Positions 17,808 through 27,879 of a DNA stretch of 55,600 bases are shown one piece after another (position 1 is the first letter of the stretch; every line of letters begins with the position of its first letter). The stretch comes from Tepidimicrobium xylanilyticum. Its GTDB lineage: Bacteria > Bacillota > Clostridia > Tissierellales > Tepidimicrobiaceae. The notes under the pieces were generated by a model that searched no databases, had not been told where the DNA came from, and saw only the letters and a program-made list of their open reading frames with translations. The stretch lies in assembly GCF_900106765.1 (NCBI RefSeq), contig NZ_FNNG01000016.1, positions 1 to 55,600 of the forward strand, written 5' to 3'. The translations under genes and the position numbers were made by a program.

Positions 17808-18641
17808 ATGAAGAAGAAATTAAGTTTATTAATGATAATTGTAATGCTAACAAGTTTACTAGTAGCGTGTGGTGGGAATCATGCGAATGTGGAAAATGAT
17901 AACTCTAAGCCTGAAAGCTATACCTTAGAAGGGATTAAAAAGAAGGGGAAATTAATAATGGGAACTAGTGCTGATTATCCACCTTTTGAATTTCATAAGA
18001 TGATAAATGGAGAAGATGAAATTGTTGGATTTGATATAGAAATAGGGAAATATATTGCTAATGAATTAGGTGTAGAATTGGAGATAAAAGATATGGATTT
18101 TGACAAGCTATTAGGAGGATTGTCTGCTGGCATGTTAGATATAGTAATTGCTGCTATGAATCCAGATCCTGAAAGGGCAAAGGAAGCTAACTTTTCCGAT
18201 ATTTACTATGAATCAACCCATTCCGTATTAATAAGGAAGGATGATAAATCCAATATAGTTTCTATGGAGGATTTAAATGGAAAAAGCATAGGTGTTCAAA
18301 TTGGTACAACTCAGGAAAAGATTGCTGAAACGGAAATAAAGGATGCAAATGTAATAAGCTTAAATACAAATCCTGATATAGTAATGAACTTAAAGACTAA
18401 TAAAATAGATTGTGCAATTATGGAAACTACTGTTGCTAAAGCCTTTGCTAAATCTAATGATGATCTAATGTTGGTTGAAGGATTAGTTATTGACAGTGGT
18501 TCAGAAGGGATAGCCGTAGCAATAAAGAAGGGAAATGATGAATTAACTGAGAAAATAAATGAAATATTGGCAAAGGCAAAGGCTGAAGGGTTAATGGAAC
18601 AGTGGGTAATTGAAGCAAATGAATTAAACGATCTAGAATAG
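17808..18641 (+). CDS. Amino acid ABC transporter substrate-binding lipoprotein
   Basis: The 277-residue protein has a lipoprotein signal peptide with lipobox LLVACGG. The SBP family 3 fold follows, including the typical LIMGTSADYPPFEF and GFDIEIGKYIANELG. It binds a polar amino acid outside the membrane and delivers it to the permease encoded next. ATG 17808 is chosen because agagaggtg lies 6 nt upstream; an in-frame TTG at 17799 overlaps that site. The T-boxes upstream indicate control by the charging of a tRNA, which hints at the substrate but does not prove it. Confidence 0.9.
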   Translation: MKKKLSLLMIIVMLTSLLVACGGNHANVENDNSKPESYTLEGIKKKGKLIMGTSADYPPFEFHKMINGEDEIVGFDIEIGKYIANELGVELEIKDMDFDKLLGGLSAGMLDIVIAAMNPDPERAKEANFSDIYYESTHSVLIRKDDKSNIVSMEDLNGKSIGVQIGTTQEKIAETEIKDANVISLNTNPDIVMNLKTNKIDCAIMETTVAKAFAKSNDDLMLVEGLVIDSGSEGIAVAIKKGNDELTEKINEILAKAKAEGLMEQWVIEANELNDLE

Positions 18642-18663
18642 ATAAATATAAGGAGGAAGAGAT

Positions 18664-19320
18664 TTGGACGTAGTAAAATTATTTATAGAATATAGAGATT
18701 ACTATGTAATAGGAATTAAAATAACACTATTGTTATCCTTTTTATCCCTTATCATAGGTACAACTTTAGGCTCTATTCTTTGCCTTTTAAAATTATCCAA
18801 AGTAAAAATATTAAAACTCTTCTCAAGTATCTATATAGAAGCTTTTAGAGGTACACCTATGATGGTACAGATCGCTTTAGTTTACTTTGGAAGTTATGTT
18901 ATTTTAGGGGTAAATATAAATGCCTTTTTAGCGGCTTTGATAGCAGTATCCTTAAATAGTGCTGCTTATGTAGCGGAAATAATCCGTTCAGGGATCCAAT
19001 CGGTGGACAAGGGTCAAAGGGAAGCAAGTAGAAGTTTAGGATTAACTAGTGGACAAACTATGAGGTATATAATATTACCGCAAGCCATTAAGAACATATT
19101 GCCTGCGTTGGGAAATGAATTTGTTACATTAATTAAGGAAACATCGGTAGCTTCAACAATAGGCGTTGCAGATTTAATGTATACATCAAAAATAGTACAA
19201 AGTACGAGCTTTCAGCCTTTCAATCCGTTGATAATCGTTGCAGTAACGTATTTTATGTTTACCTTTACATTATCTCGACTAATAGGTGTACTGGAAAGGA
19301 GGTTAGCTCACAATGATTAA
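18664..19320 (+). CDS. Amino acid ABC transporter permease
   Basis: This 218-residue membrane protein of the HisM/ArtQ type has about five membrane segments. The ATPase-contact loop is [20 protein letters not shown] with the downstream EASRSLGL. One permease gene suggests a homodimeric channel. The start is TTG behind aggagg. Its last 8 nt overlap the ATPase gene, so the two are translationally coupled. Confidence 0.92.
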   Translation: MDVVKLFIEYRDYYVIGIKITLLLSFLSLIIGTTLGSILCLLKLSKVKILKLFSSIYIEAFRGTPMMVQIALVYFGSYVILGVNINAFLAALIAVSLNSAAYVAEIIRSGIQSVDKGQREASRSLGLTSGQTMRYIILPQAIKNILPALGNEFVTLIKETSVASTIGVADLMYTSKIVQSTSFQPFNPLIIVAVTYFMFTFTLSRLIGVLERRLAHND

Positions 19321-20041
19321 AATAGTAAACTTGAATAAGTATTTTAAAGACAAACATGTATTGAAAAATATAAATTTAGAAATAGAGGAAGGGGAAGTAG
19401 TGGGTTTAATTGGGCCTTCTGGTTCTGGTAAGAGTACTCTAATAAGATGCATTAATTATTTAGAAGAACCAACATCGGGAGAAATATATATAAATGGCGA
19501 GAATATTGCCAACTCTGGCAAGAATATAGACAAGATAAGACAGAAAATAGGTATGGTTTTTCAGCATTTCCACTTGTTTCCTCATAAGACGGTTTTAGAA
19601 AATATTATATTAGCTCCAGTTTTGACTAAAAAATTAACTAAAGAGGAAGCGGAAGAAAAGGCTTTAAAACTACTTGAAACTATGGATTTGTTTGATAAAA
19701 AAGATGTCTACCCAAATTCTCTGTCAGGGGGACAGAAGCAAAGAATAGCTATTGCTAGGTCCCTTGCTATGGACCCAGAAATCATGCTCTTTGATGAAGT
19801 AACATCAGCTCTAGACCCTGAAATGGTAGGAGAAGTGTTAAATGTTATGAAGGATTTAGCAAAAACGGGTATGACTATGATTGTAGTAACCCATGAAATG
19901 GCATTTGCAAAACAAGTAGCAGATAAGGTAATATTTATGGCTGATGGGGAAATAGTGGAAGAAAACGATGCACTAGAATTATTTGAAAATCCACAGAATC
20001 CTAGGACCAGAGAATTTTTATCTAAAGTATTGGAATATTGA
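19313..20041 (+). CDS. Amino acid ABC transporter ATP-binding protein
   Basis: The 242-residue ATPase is of the GlnQ/HisP type. Walker A is GPSGSGKST (residues 34-42), and Q-loop QHFHLF, signature LSGGQ, Walker [13 protein letters not shown] and the H-loop follow in order. It powers the importer encoded by the two preceding genes. The length is standard for the polar amino acid family. Confidence 0.94.
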   Translation: MIKIVNLNKYFKDKHVLKNINLEIEEGEVVGLIGPSGSGKSTLIRCINYLEEPTSGEIYINGENIANSGKNIDKIRQKIGMVFQHFHLFPHKTVLENIILAPVLTKKLTKEEAEEKALKLLETMDLFDKKDVYPNSLSGGQKQRIAIARSLAMDPEIMLFDEVTSALDPEMVGEVLNVMKDLAKTGMTMIVVTHEMAFAKQVADKVIFMADGEIVEENDALELFENPQNPRTREFLSKVLEY

Positions 20042-20046
20042 GAATT

Positions 20047-20077
20047 AAGGGGCATGTTTTTGAACTGTCCCTTTTTT
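20047..20077 (+). terminator. Terminator of the transporter operon
   Basis: The stem AAGGGGCA / TGTCCCTT includes one G-U pair and is followed by T6. The rest of 20078-20363 is AT-rich; it contains a possible weak promoter TTGAAT-18-TATAAC (20219-20248) ahead of the M20 gene, which I do not list separately. Confidence 0.6.
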
Positions 20078-20363
20078 ATTAGACTAGTTAAATTAGATAT
20101 AAATTTATTATTATAGATATTAACATAAGAATTATTTTACTTTAAAATACAAATATTATATTTACATTTAGAATTTTAGTCGCTATTAATTTACACGTTA
20201 AATTTTCTTTAGCAAAAATTGAATTAGGTCTATTATATTGGGTATAACTCTAGTATCTCATAAGTTTTATCTGAAAAATTATCTAGTTTAATTATGTTAA
20301 TTCTGCATTTGCATCAATAGCTATTATGTTTATTGAGGAAAACTTTTAATGAGGAGGAAGCAA

Positions 20364-21762
20364 ATGAATAAAGGAAGTGTAATTAGGTATATAGATGACA
20401 TTAGTTATGATATAACAGGAATATGTTTAGAAATTTGGAACAACCCTGAAGTTTCTGGAATGGAAAAAGCTTCAGCCAATCGATATAAAAAAATATTGAA
20501 ATCTAACGGATTCGAAATAAAAGAAATACCTGATATGGAACATGCTTTTATAGGAGAGTTTGGAAAGGGCCCACCAGTTATTGCAGTATTAGCAGAATAC
20601 GATGCGCTACCTGGATTGTCTCAAAAATTGGATACCAAATATAATCCGGTAGAAGAAAAAGGTCCTGGTCATGGTTGTGGACACAATTTATTAGGAGCTG
20701 CAGCATTAGGCGCTGCTCTAGCAGTTAAAAGGTATTCTAGCAGTTAAAAGGTATCTAGAGGAAAGCAAAAAGGAAGGAACTATAAGGTTTTATGGTTGTC
20801 CCGAAGAGGAAACTTTAGTGGGAAAGGTTAAAATGATAAAGAAAGGTGCTTTTGATGGATGTGATATAGCACTTAGTTGGCATCCTATGAACATAAATAC
20901 TGCCATGAGAGAAGCTTTTCTTGCGAATAATTCTATAAAATTCAGATTCCATGGGATTTCAGCCCATGCAGCTCAATCGCCTGAATCGGGTAGATCTGCT
21001 CTTGATGCGGTAGAGTTAATGAATGTGGGTGCCAATTACTTAAGAGAACATGTTATTCAAGAAGCTCGAATCCACTACACTATAACTAATGCTGGGGGAG
21101 CACCTAATATTGTTCCTAAAGAGGCAGAATCTTGGTATTACGTTAGAGCACCTTATAGGAAGGATGTAGAGGAAATAACTGAAAGGCTTATTAAGGTAGC
21201 AAAAGGAGCAGCTATGATGACTGAAACGGAAGTGGAATATGAAATACTTGGTGGTACCTATGAAATATTGCCCAACGACGTATTATTCGAGTTAACATAT
21301 AGAAATATGTTAGAAGTGGATTTGCCAGCATATACTGATGAAGAATTGAAATTTGCAAAGGACATACAAGGAACCTTAAACCCCAAATTGGTAGAAGGTG
21401 AAATTAAGAAATTTATATCCATAGAAGATGATGAAAAACTCTTTATTCATCGAGAAGTATTAGAGAAGGAAAAAGTTGAAAAAGTTGTCATGTTGGGTTC
21501 TTCTGATAGTGGAGATGTGTCATGGATAATGCCTATGAATTTCTTCTTAACAGCCACCTGGCCCTTGGGAGTACCAGCTCATTCATGGCAAGCTACTTCA
21601 GCATCAGGTTCGTCTTTAGGTGTTAAGGGAATGCTTTACGCTGCAAAAATATTTACAGCAGTAGCTTACGATCTACTGAATGATTCTAGTCTAGTTGAAA
21701 AAGCAAAGAATGAATTCAATAGGAGAACTAAAAACAGGAAATATGTAAGTCCATTAAGATAA
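20364..21762 (+). pseudogene. AbgB-like M20 family amidohydrolase, broken by a 19-bp tandem duplication
   Basis: The protein matches the family of p-aminobenzoyl-glutamate utilisation protein B and related M20 peptidases. It has metal-site motifs AEYDALPG and GHGCGHNLLGAAALG in the first part, then PEEETLVGK, ISAHAAQSPESGRSALD and VPAHSWQATSASGSSLG in the second. The start is ATG 20364 behind gaggagg. At 20718-20754 the 19-nt unit beginning ctagcagttaaaagg occurs twice in tandem, shifts the frame, and stops translation after about 127 residues. Deleting one copy restores LAVKRYLEESKKEGTIRF in frame, so the rest of the gene is intact and the lesion is recent. Confidence 0.88.
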
Positions 21763-21766
21763 TGGA

Positions 21767-21812
21767 AAGGGGATTATCTATAAGTAGATTAAGGATAATC
21801 TCCTTATTTTTA
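21767..21812 (+). terminator. Terminator after the M20 gene
   Basis: The stem AAGGGGATTATC / GATAATCTCCTT with one wobble is followed by a T-rich tail. Confidence 0.75.
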
Positions 21813-21880
21813 TTGAACTACCCTGACTATTATAATATAATTTGTTTAGATACTCTAAATATTATAAGGGGGGGGTTCAT

Positions 21881-23689
21881 TTGGCTATAAGTCTTTTAGA
21901 CAGAAAGGATGTGGATGAGAGATATACTTGGGATTTATCATCCATATTCAAAACAGAAGAGGAATACGAAAAAAAGCTAGAGGAACTAGTAAGCCTTTCT
22001 AAAGAAGCTGAGGAGGAATTCAAAGGAAAACTAAAGGACCCTAAAACAATTAATGATTGTCTAGACAAATTAAGGGTTATATTTGAATTGGGGGGATTAT
22101 TAGGTTCATATTCATATCTATATTTAGCAGTGGACCAAACAAATACACAGGCACAAACTAGGCAGATGAGAACTGCTAGCATTATATCAGAAATCAATAG
22201 CCGTCTTAGTTTTATTGAATCGGAAATCATTCAATTGGACGAGGAATTAATAAGAAAGGCCATGGAAGTATCGGAAGATAATAAATTATTTCTAAAGGAA
22301 ATTATGGATAAAAAGCCACATGCCTTGTCCCCAGAAGTAGAAAAGACTTTATCTGCTCTATCCAATATATTAGATGCACCTTATCAAATTTATAACAGAA
22401 CCAAATTGGCCGATATGGATTTTGAAAACTTTACAGTTGATGGAGAAGAATATCCTTTAAGTTTTGTGCTTTTTGAAGAAAAATGGGAGTATGAAACGGA
22501 TACAAAGCTTAGACGAGCAGCGGCTAAGGCTTTTGCAAGGAAATTGAGGAAGTATCAGCATACTATAGCAACTGTTTACCAAACTCAAGTTCAAAAAGAG
22601 AAAATAATTGCTAATCTAAGGGGGTTTGATTCAGTATTTGATAGCCTATTATTTTCACAAAAGGTGGATAGGGAGCTTTATGACAGGCAAATTGATTTGA
22701 TTATGGAAGGGCTAGCTCCCCATATGAGAAAATACGCAAAGCTAATTCAAAAAATTCATAATCTAGATGAAATGACTTTTATGGATTTAAAGCTGGCAGT
22801 GGATCCAGAGTTTGAACCTAAAATAAGTATAGAAGAAGCTAGAACCTACGTGGAGGAAGCCTTATCATTGTTTGGAGAAGATTATCTCAATATGGTAAAG
22901 AGGGCCTTTGATGAAAGATGGATAGATTTTGTTCAAAACAAAGGGAAGTCCACAGGAGCATTTTGCTCAAGCCCATATGGTAGCCATCCTTTTATACTGA
23001 TTTCTTGGACTGAAATGATGAAGGAAGTATTCGTTCTAGCCCATGAATTAGGTCATGCAGGCCATTTCTATTTAGCGCATAAGCATAATAACATATTTAA
23101 TACTAGACCTTCTAAATACTTAATAGAAGCTCCATCTACTATGAATGAAATGCTTATGGCCAATTACCTGATGAGGAATACGGAAGATAAAAGGATGAAA
23201 AGGTGGGTATTATCTATCATTATATCTAGAACCTATTACCACAACTTTGTAACCCACTTATTAGAGGCAGCCTTCCAAAGGGAAGTTTATAGGATAATCG
23301 ATGATGGAGGCCCTATTCATGCTGAATTATTAAATAAGTTTAAGAGAAAGGTATTGGAAAAGTTCTGGGGAGATGTGGTCATAATAAATGAAGGGGCAGA
23401 GCTAACTTGGATGAGACAGCCCCATTATTATATGGGATTATATCCCTATACTTATAGTGCAGGGCTAACCATTGCCACAGAAGTGAATAAGAGGATTTTA
23501 TCAGAAGGACAAAAGGCTATAGATGATTGGCTTGAAGTTTTGAAATCGGGAGGAATCTATACTCCAATAGAGTTTGCCAAGAAAGTTGGTGTGGATATTA
23601 CAACAGAAAAACCATTATTAAACACTATAGAATATATTGGGGAAATAATAGATGAAATAATTGAATTAACTGAAGAGTTAGATGGATAA
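21881..23689 (+). CDS. pepF: Oligoendopeptidase F (M3B zinc peptidase)
   Basis: The 602-residue cytoplasmic metallopeptidase cleaves short peptides. The zinc site HELGHAGH has His388, Glu389 and His392, and the third ligand is probably the Glu of YLIEAPSTMNE. The N-terminal helical domain begins DRKDVDERYTWDLSSIF, the usual family start. The start is TTG 21881, directly behind aaggggggg; the upstream extension has no RBS. Length agrees with family members. It stands alone with its own terminator; peptide supply fits the amino acid importer upstream, but no link is shown. Confidence 0.93.
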   Translation: MAISLLDRKDVDERYTWDLSSIFKTEEEYEKKLEELVSLSKEAEEEFKGKLKDPKTINDCLDKLRVIFELGGLLGSYSYLYLAVDQTNTQAQTRQMRTASIISEINSRLSFIESEIIQLDEELIRKAMEVSEDNKLFLKEIMDKKPHALSPEVEKTLSALSNILDAPYQIYNRTKLADMDFENFTVDGEEYPLSFVLFEEKWEYETDTKLRRAAAKAFARKLRKYQHTIATVYQTQVQKEKIIANLRGFDSVFDSLLFSQKVDRELYDRQIDLIMEGLAPHMRKYAKLIQKIHNLDEMTFMDLKLAVDPEFEPKISIEEARTYVEEALSLFGEDYLNMVKRAFDERWIDFVQNKGKSTGAFCSSPYGSHPFILISWTEMMKEVFVLAHELGHAGHFYLAHKHNNIFNTRPSKYLIEAPSTMNEMLMANYLMRNTEDKRMKRWVLSIIISRTYYHNFVTHLLEAAFQREVYRIIDDGGPIHAELLNKFKRKVLEKFWGDVVIINEGAELTWMRQPHYYMGLYPYTYSAGLTIATEVNKRILSEGQKAIDDWLEVLKSGGIYTPIEFAKKVGVDITTEKPLLNTIEYIGEIIDEIIELTEELDG

Positions 23690-23710
23690 GGGACATTTAG
23701 TCCCTTGTTT
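23688..23710 (+). terminator. Terminator overlapping the pepF stop
   Basis: The stem AAGGGAC / GTCCCTT begins inside the stop codon and is followed by TTTT. Confidence 0.65.
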
Positions 23711-23777
23711 TATGAAGAAGATGGAATTGATGATATAATATATAATAAATATATTCGGTTAAGAAAGGGTGAAAAAT

Positions 23778-24869
23778 ATGGAACCCAGTACATTATATGT
23801 TATATATGGGAATGAACCAAAGCTAATGGTTAAGAAAATTTTAAGCAAAATAGATTTAGAAAAGGAAATACCAAATAAGGACGCCCTAATAGGAATAAAG
23901 CCCAATTTAGTCCTTGCTAAACCTTCCACATCAGGTGCTACTACCTGCCCTAATTTGGTTGAGGGTGTAGTGGAATATCTAAAATCTAAAGGATATAATA
24001 ATTTAGCTATACTTGAGGGAGCTTGGGTGGGAGATAAAACACAGCTAGCATTTAAAGTATGTGGTTATGAAGAATTGTCAAAAAAGTATAACATTCCCTT
24101 AATAGATTTACAGAAAGACAGTTTCACTGATTATGAGTTAAATGGAATGACCTTTTCTATTTGCGATAGCATTATGGAAGTGGATTACCTAATAAATATG
24201 CCTGTGTTAAAGGGTCATTGTCAAACTAATATCACATGCGCGTTAAAGAATATGAAAGGCTGTATTCCAAACAAGGAGAAAAGGCGTTTCCATACTATGG
24301 GTCTTCATAAACCTATTGCTTATCTAAACAAAATACTTAAACAAGACCTAATAGTAGTAGATGGTATAATAGGTGATTTAAATTTTGAAGAAGGTGGAAA
24401 TCCCGTTCAGATGAATAGGGTAATAGTAGGGAAAGACCCAGTGTTGATTGATAGCTATGTAGCCCAATTATTAGGTTATGATTTAGAGGATATTCCATAT
24501 ATTAAGATGGCAGAAGAAATCGGAGTAGGGAATACCAAACTATTAGATGAGAATATAATAGAATTGAATAAAGATTCAACTCCAATGACTATACCAAAGA
24601 CTAGGCTAGTTAAGGAGCTTACAGCAAATGTGGAGGAAAACATGGCCTGTTCTGCTTGCTATGGAAGTTTAATTCATGCACTGGATCGATTAAAAGAAAT
24701 GGGATATTTAAATAACATGGATGGTAAAATATACATTGGTCAGGGATATAAAGACATAGAAGGTAATGGCATAGGAATAGGTAACTGTACTAAAGGATTA
24801 AAAAATAGTTTGCTAGGCTGTCCTCCTAAGGCTAAGGATATAATAGATTTTTTAATAAAGTCTTTTTAA
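23778..24869 (+). CDS. DUF362 domain protein
   Basis: The 363-residue protein has the DUF362 pattern: IGIKPNLV near residue 40, INMPVLKGHCQTNITCALKN in the middle, and DPVLIDSY. The C-terminal part carries a set of cysteines (MACSACYG, GNCTKGL, LLGCPP) that could hold a metal or an iron-sulfur cluster (inference). DUF362 proteins have no settled single function. ATG 23778 follows gaaaggg by 8 nt; the in-frame GTG 23769 overlaps that site. Confidence 0.75.
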   Translation: MEPSTLYVIYGNEPKLMVKKILSKIDLEKEIPNKDALIGIKPNLVLAKPSTSGATTCPNLVEGVVEYLKSKGYNNLAILEGAWVGDKTQLAFKVCGYEELSKKYNIPLIDLQKDSFTDYELNGMTFSICDSIMEVDYLINMPVLKGHCQTNITCALKNMKGCIPNKEKRRFHTMGLHKPIAYLNKILKQDLIVVDGIIGDLNFEEGGNPVQMNRVIVGKDPVLIDSYVAQLLGYDLEDIPYIKMAEEIGVGNTKLLDENIIELNKDSTPMTIPKTRLVKELTANVEENMACSACYGSLIHALDRLKEMGYLNNMDGKIYIGQGYKDIEGNGIGIGNCTKGLKNSLLGCPPKAKDIIDFLIKSF

Positions 24870-24937
24870 AGCATTACATCTATTAATTGGAGTAAAACCA
24901 CGCATATTAATAAGTCCTCCTAGAATACAATAGAATA

Positions 24938-24949
24938 AGATTATAATCT
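24938..24949. promoter_or_regulatory. Perfect 12-bp palindrome upstream of the holin-like gene
   Basis: AGATTATAATCT is fully self-complementary and lies 24 nt before the next start codon. It could be an operator half-site pair; no regulator is tied to it. Confidence 0.25.
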
Positions 24950-24972
24950 ATTAGGATTTAGGGGGAGATAAT

Positions 24973-25272
24973 ATGTATAATGAATTGATGAATGCCGATA
25001 CATTGACTTCATTTGTAGGACTAGTTGCTGGGACCTCTTTAATAGTACAATTTACCAAACCTTTTATAAAGAAATATTTTAGTGATGTTTTCGTTAGATT
25101 TTATACTTTTATTATTGCATTATTTCTCATCTCCATATTTGGAGATACAGGCTCTGGAATACAAGGGATATTATTAAAAATTATTAATGCTATGATTATA
25201 AGCATGTCAGCTATGGGTGGATATGAAATATTATCAGATCCTATGGCAACAAAGATGAAAGTAGATAGATAG
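24973..25272 (+). CDS. Small membrane protein, holin-like
   Basis: The 99-residue protein has three hydrophobic segments (about 14-30, 43-60, 62-85) with a short basic C-terminus. It has the general look of short phage-holin-type proteins found singly in clostridial genomes. No lysin or phage gene is adjacent, so an export or membrane function cannot be decided. The start follows gggggag. A terminator ends it. Confidence 0.5.
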   Translation: MYNELMNADTLTSFVGLVAGTSLIVQFTKPFIKKYFSDVFVRFYTFIIALFLISIFGDTGSGIQGILLKIINAMIISMSAMGGYEILSDPMATKMKVDR

Positions 25273-25280
25273 TTGAGGAA

Positions 25281-25308
25281 GGGTCAAGATTATTCTTGGC
25301 CCATTTAT
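25281..25308 (+). terminator. Terminator after the holin-like gene
   Basis: The stem GGGTCAAGA / TCTTGGCCC (one wobble) is followed by a T-rich tail. Confidence 0.7.
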
Positions 25309-25424
25309 TTGCAACTTCAACATAGCAGTTTATTATAAATGACAGCATATTTTACTTACTTTTTTTAATGTATGTGTTATAATTATAAAATCTGAAAGTA
25401 AAAAGGGGTAAAGGATGTGATTTG

Positions 25425-27083
25425 ATGAAGAAATTACTCGTTATATTATTGGTTTTATATATAGTTGGAACCTCTTTTTATTTCATATACTTGAATGCTG
25501 AGAATCAAGAGGTTATCTCTATTTCAGATGATATCTATCTTGTTATTGGGGACAAGCTATTAATTGAAGATAATCCAGTCATTTTACAGGAAGGTGCCAT
25601 ATATATTTTATTAGATAGTTTAAAGGAAAATTTAGACCCAAACCTGTATTATGATGAAAAAGATGAAATAGTAATTTTTACTGATAATGAAAAGGTTTTA
25701 AGATTCATTATTGGAGAAAATAAAGGTTCTAGAAATCATAGGGAATTTTTAACAAAGCACCCAATAATTAAGGTGGAGGATAGAATCTATATTCCAGATG
25801 AAATATTAATTCTGCACTATGGTTTTAATATTAATTATTTTGAAGAAACTAATGCAGTTATTATAGAACATCCAGATTATAGATATCCTTTAGGAGAAGT
25901 AATTATGGAAGGTGGGGATATTAGATTAAGCTTTGACAAGAAATCTCCAATACTATTAAAAGACCTTCCAGTTGGCACAGCAGTAGTAGTATTTGAAGAA
26001 TTAAAGGATTGGTATAAGGTAAGGACTTTTGAAGGAATAATTGGATATATGGAGAAAAAGTATTTGAAAATAGACCTTACTACTAATATTCATAAAGTTG
26101 AACAGGAACCTAAATCAAATTGGAATGGTAGAATTATAAATCTAACTTGGGATTATACTCATGGAAAAATGGTGACAATTGATGAAGTAAAGCCAATTCA
26201 TGGACTAAACGTAATATCTCCTACTTGGTTTTCCATTGTTGATGAGAAGGGAGATATATTAGATAAGGGAAATTATGAATACGTCAATAAATATAAATCA
26301 TTAGGCTATGAGATTTGGCCATTAATAAATAATGGTTTTAATCCAGACTTAACCCATAAACTACTTTCCAGTAGCAAATTAAGGGAAGAAATAATTGAGG
26401 ATATATTGAAGCTTTACCAGAGTTATAATGTAGATGGAATAAATATAGATTTTGAAAATGTATATTTAAAAGATAAAGATATATTGACCCAGTTTGTTAG
26501 AGAATTATATCCAGTTTTTAGGGAAAAGGGAATGACGGTTACTATGGATATTACCCCAATTTCCACATCAGAGAATTGGTCTTTAAGCTTTGACAGGGGG
26601 AGGCTTTCGGAGGTTGTAGACTATTTGATTTTGATGGCCTATGACCAGCACTGGGCAGCAAGTCCTGTTGCTGGTTCTGTTGCCCAATACAATTGGGTTG
26701 AAAAGTCTATTGAGGATGTGTTAGCTCAGGTGCCTAATGAAAAATTAATACTAGGAATCCCATTCTACACTAGATTGTGGAAGATAGAAGAAATTGATGG
26801 GGAAGCTAAAATTTCTTCCCAAGCTTTGTCGATGGAATTAGCAAATAAGTTTATCAGAGAAAATACTATAGAATTGGAATGGGATGAAGGAAGCAGTCAA
26901 TACTATGGCGAAACTTCTATTGATGGGATCATTTACAAGATATGGCTAGAGGATGCTAATTCCATAGAACTGAAATCATCATTGGTGAATAAGTATAATT
27001 TGGCTGGAATAGCATCCTGGAGAAAGGGATTCGAAACGGAGGATATTTGGCCTGCCATATCCGAGGTAATTAAATTAAATTAA
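25425..27083 (+). CDS. Exported GH18-type glycoside hydrolase, spore cortex-lytic-like
   Basis: The 552-residue protein has an N-terminal membrane anchor or signal (KKLLVILLVLYIVGTSFYF). A copper-amine-oxidase-N-like segment (about 30-150) and an SH3-like segment (LKDLPVGTAVVVFEELKDWY) precede a GH18 barrel from about residue 235. The GH18 active-site strand reads VDGINIDFENV: the acid Glu is present, while the second Asp of the common DxxDxDxE motif is Asn, as in SleL/YaaH-type enzymes that cut cortex peptidoglycan. A role in spore germination is therefore likely but inferred. Its end overlaps the sfsA gene on the other strand by 9 nt. Confidence 0.8.
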   Translation: MKKLLVILLVLYIVGTSFYFIYLNAENQEVISISDDIYLVIGDKLLIEDNPVILQEGAIYILLDSLKENLDPNLYYDEKDEIVIFTDNEKVLRFIIGENKGSRNHREFLTKHPIIKVEDRIYIPDEILILHYGFNINYFEETNAVIIEHPDYRYPLGEVIMEGGDIRLSFDKKSPILLKDLPVGTAVVVFEELKDWYKVRTFEGIIGYMEKKYLKIDLTTNIHKVEQEPKSNWNGRIINLTWDYTHGKMVTIDEVKPIHGLNVISPTWFSIVDEKGDILDKGNYEYVNKYKSLGYEIWPLINNGFNPDLTHKLLSSSKLREEIIEDILKLYQSYNVDGINIDFENVYLKDKDILTQFVRELYPVFREKGMTVTMDITPISTSENWSLSFDRGRLSEVVDYLILMAYDQHWAASPVAGSVAQYNWVEKSIEDVLAQVPNEKLILGIPFYTRLWKIEEIDGEAKISSQALSMELANKFIRENTIELEWDEGSSQYYGETSIDGIIYKIWLEDANSIELKSSLVNKYNLAGIASWRKGFETEDIWPAISEVIKLN

Positions 27084-27761
27084 TAGCTTTATTTGCTCAC
27101 CTAGCAATATTTCATCTTCAGTTACTAAGGAGTTATAGGCTAATATATTAACTCCTTTTTCTTTTGCATAAAGTAAGGCATCTGAGAAAGCTTTATCCAT
27201 TTCTTCATTAGCCTTAAAATACTTTATACCGGGTATTTGAACCAAAAAAAATATATATGAATTATATCCTTCTTTTATAGATTCAACAATTTCCATTATA
27301 TGTTTGGTTCCTCTTTCCGTAGGTGCATCAGGGAATAGGGAAAGTCCATCTATTTCTAAAGTGACTCCTTTTACTTCAATAAATCCTTTTTCTTTTCCCT
27401 TCTCATAATAAATGTCAAATCTTGACCCTCGATAGGTGACCTCTTTTTTTAGTAGATCAATATCCATAAGTTCTTTTATCTTATTCTCTTTTATGCTAGA
27501 ATATACTACTTCATTGGGAATATGGGAATCGATATTGATTAGTAAATTGCCTTTGTAAGCAGCTATTAGAGAATACTTGGTTTTTCTATTGGGGTTATCA
27601 GATTTTTCCAGATATACTTTAGTACCTTCTGTCAAGATCTCTTTGCATCTGCCTGTATTTTTCACATGAACCTTTTCTAATTTACCATCTAATATTACAT
27701 TGGCTATGAAACGGTTAGGTCTGTTTACAAAAATAGCTTCTACTACGTCTTTATATTTCAA
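27075..27761 (-). CDS. sfsA: SfsA family protein (sugar fermentation stimulation)
   Basis: The 228-residue protein matches SfsA: an N-terminal OB-like part (ANVILDGKLEKVHVKNTGRC) and a nuclease-like C-terminal part (GFIEVKGVTLEIDGLSLFPD and PTERGTKHI). Despite the name, the family resembles nucleic-acid-binding nucleases, and the molecular function is not settled. The start is TTG behind aggagg on the minus strand. It is convergent with the GH18 gene and divergent from the macrodomain gene. Confidence 0.93.
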   Translation of the reverse strand: MKYKDVVEAIFVNRPNRFIANVILDGKLEKVHVKNTGRCKEILTEGTKVYLEKSDNPNRKTKYSLIAAYKGNLLINIDSHIPNEVVYSSIKENKIKELMDIDLLKKEVTYRGSRFDIYYEKGKEKGFIEVKGVTLEIDGLSLFPDAPTERGTKHIMEIVESIKEGYNSYIFFLVQIPGIKYFKANEEMDKAFSDALLYAKEKGVNILAYNSLVTEDEILLGEQIKLLI

Positions 27762-27879
27762 TTTAATACCTCCTGATATATTGATTTTGGCAATGTCTAT
27801 AATTAATGTCCCTACCTATTATAAATCAATTTTTGATTTTTGCACAGAATAGGTATAATTAATATAGGAGGGATGCCAG

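Noticed and set aside
24911-24923. 12-nt match to the 3' part of tRNA-Arg (aagtcctcctag) as an attachment site
   Set aside because: It is short, lacks the rest of the T-arm and acceptor, and no integrase lies between the copies.
24973-27083. Holin-like gene plus GH18 hydrolase as a phage lysis cassette
   Set aside because: A terminator and separate promoter region lie between them and no phage genes are near.
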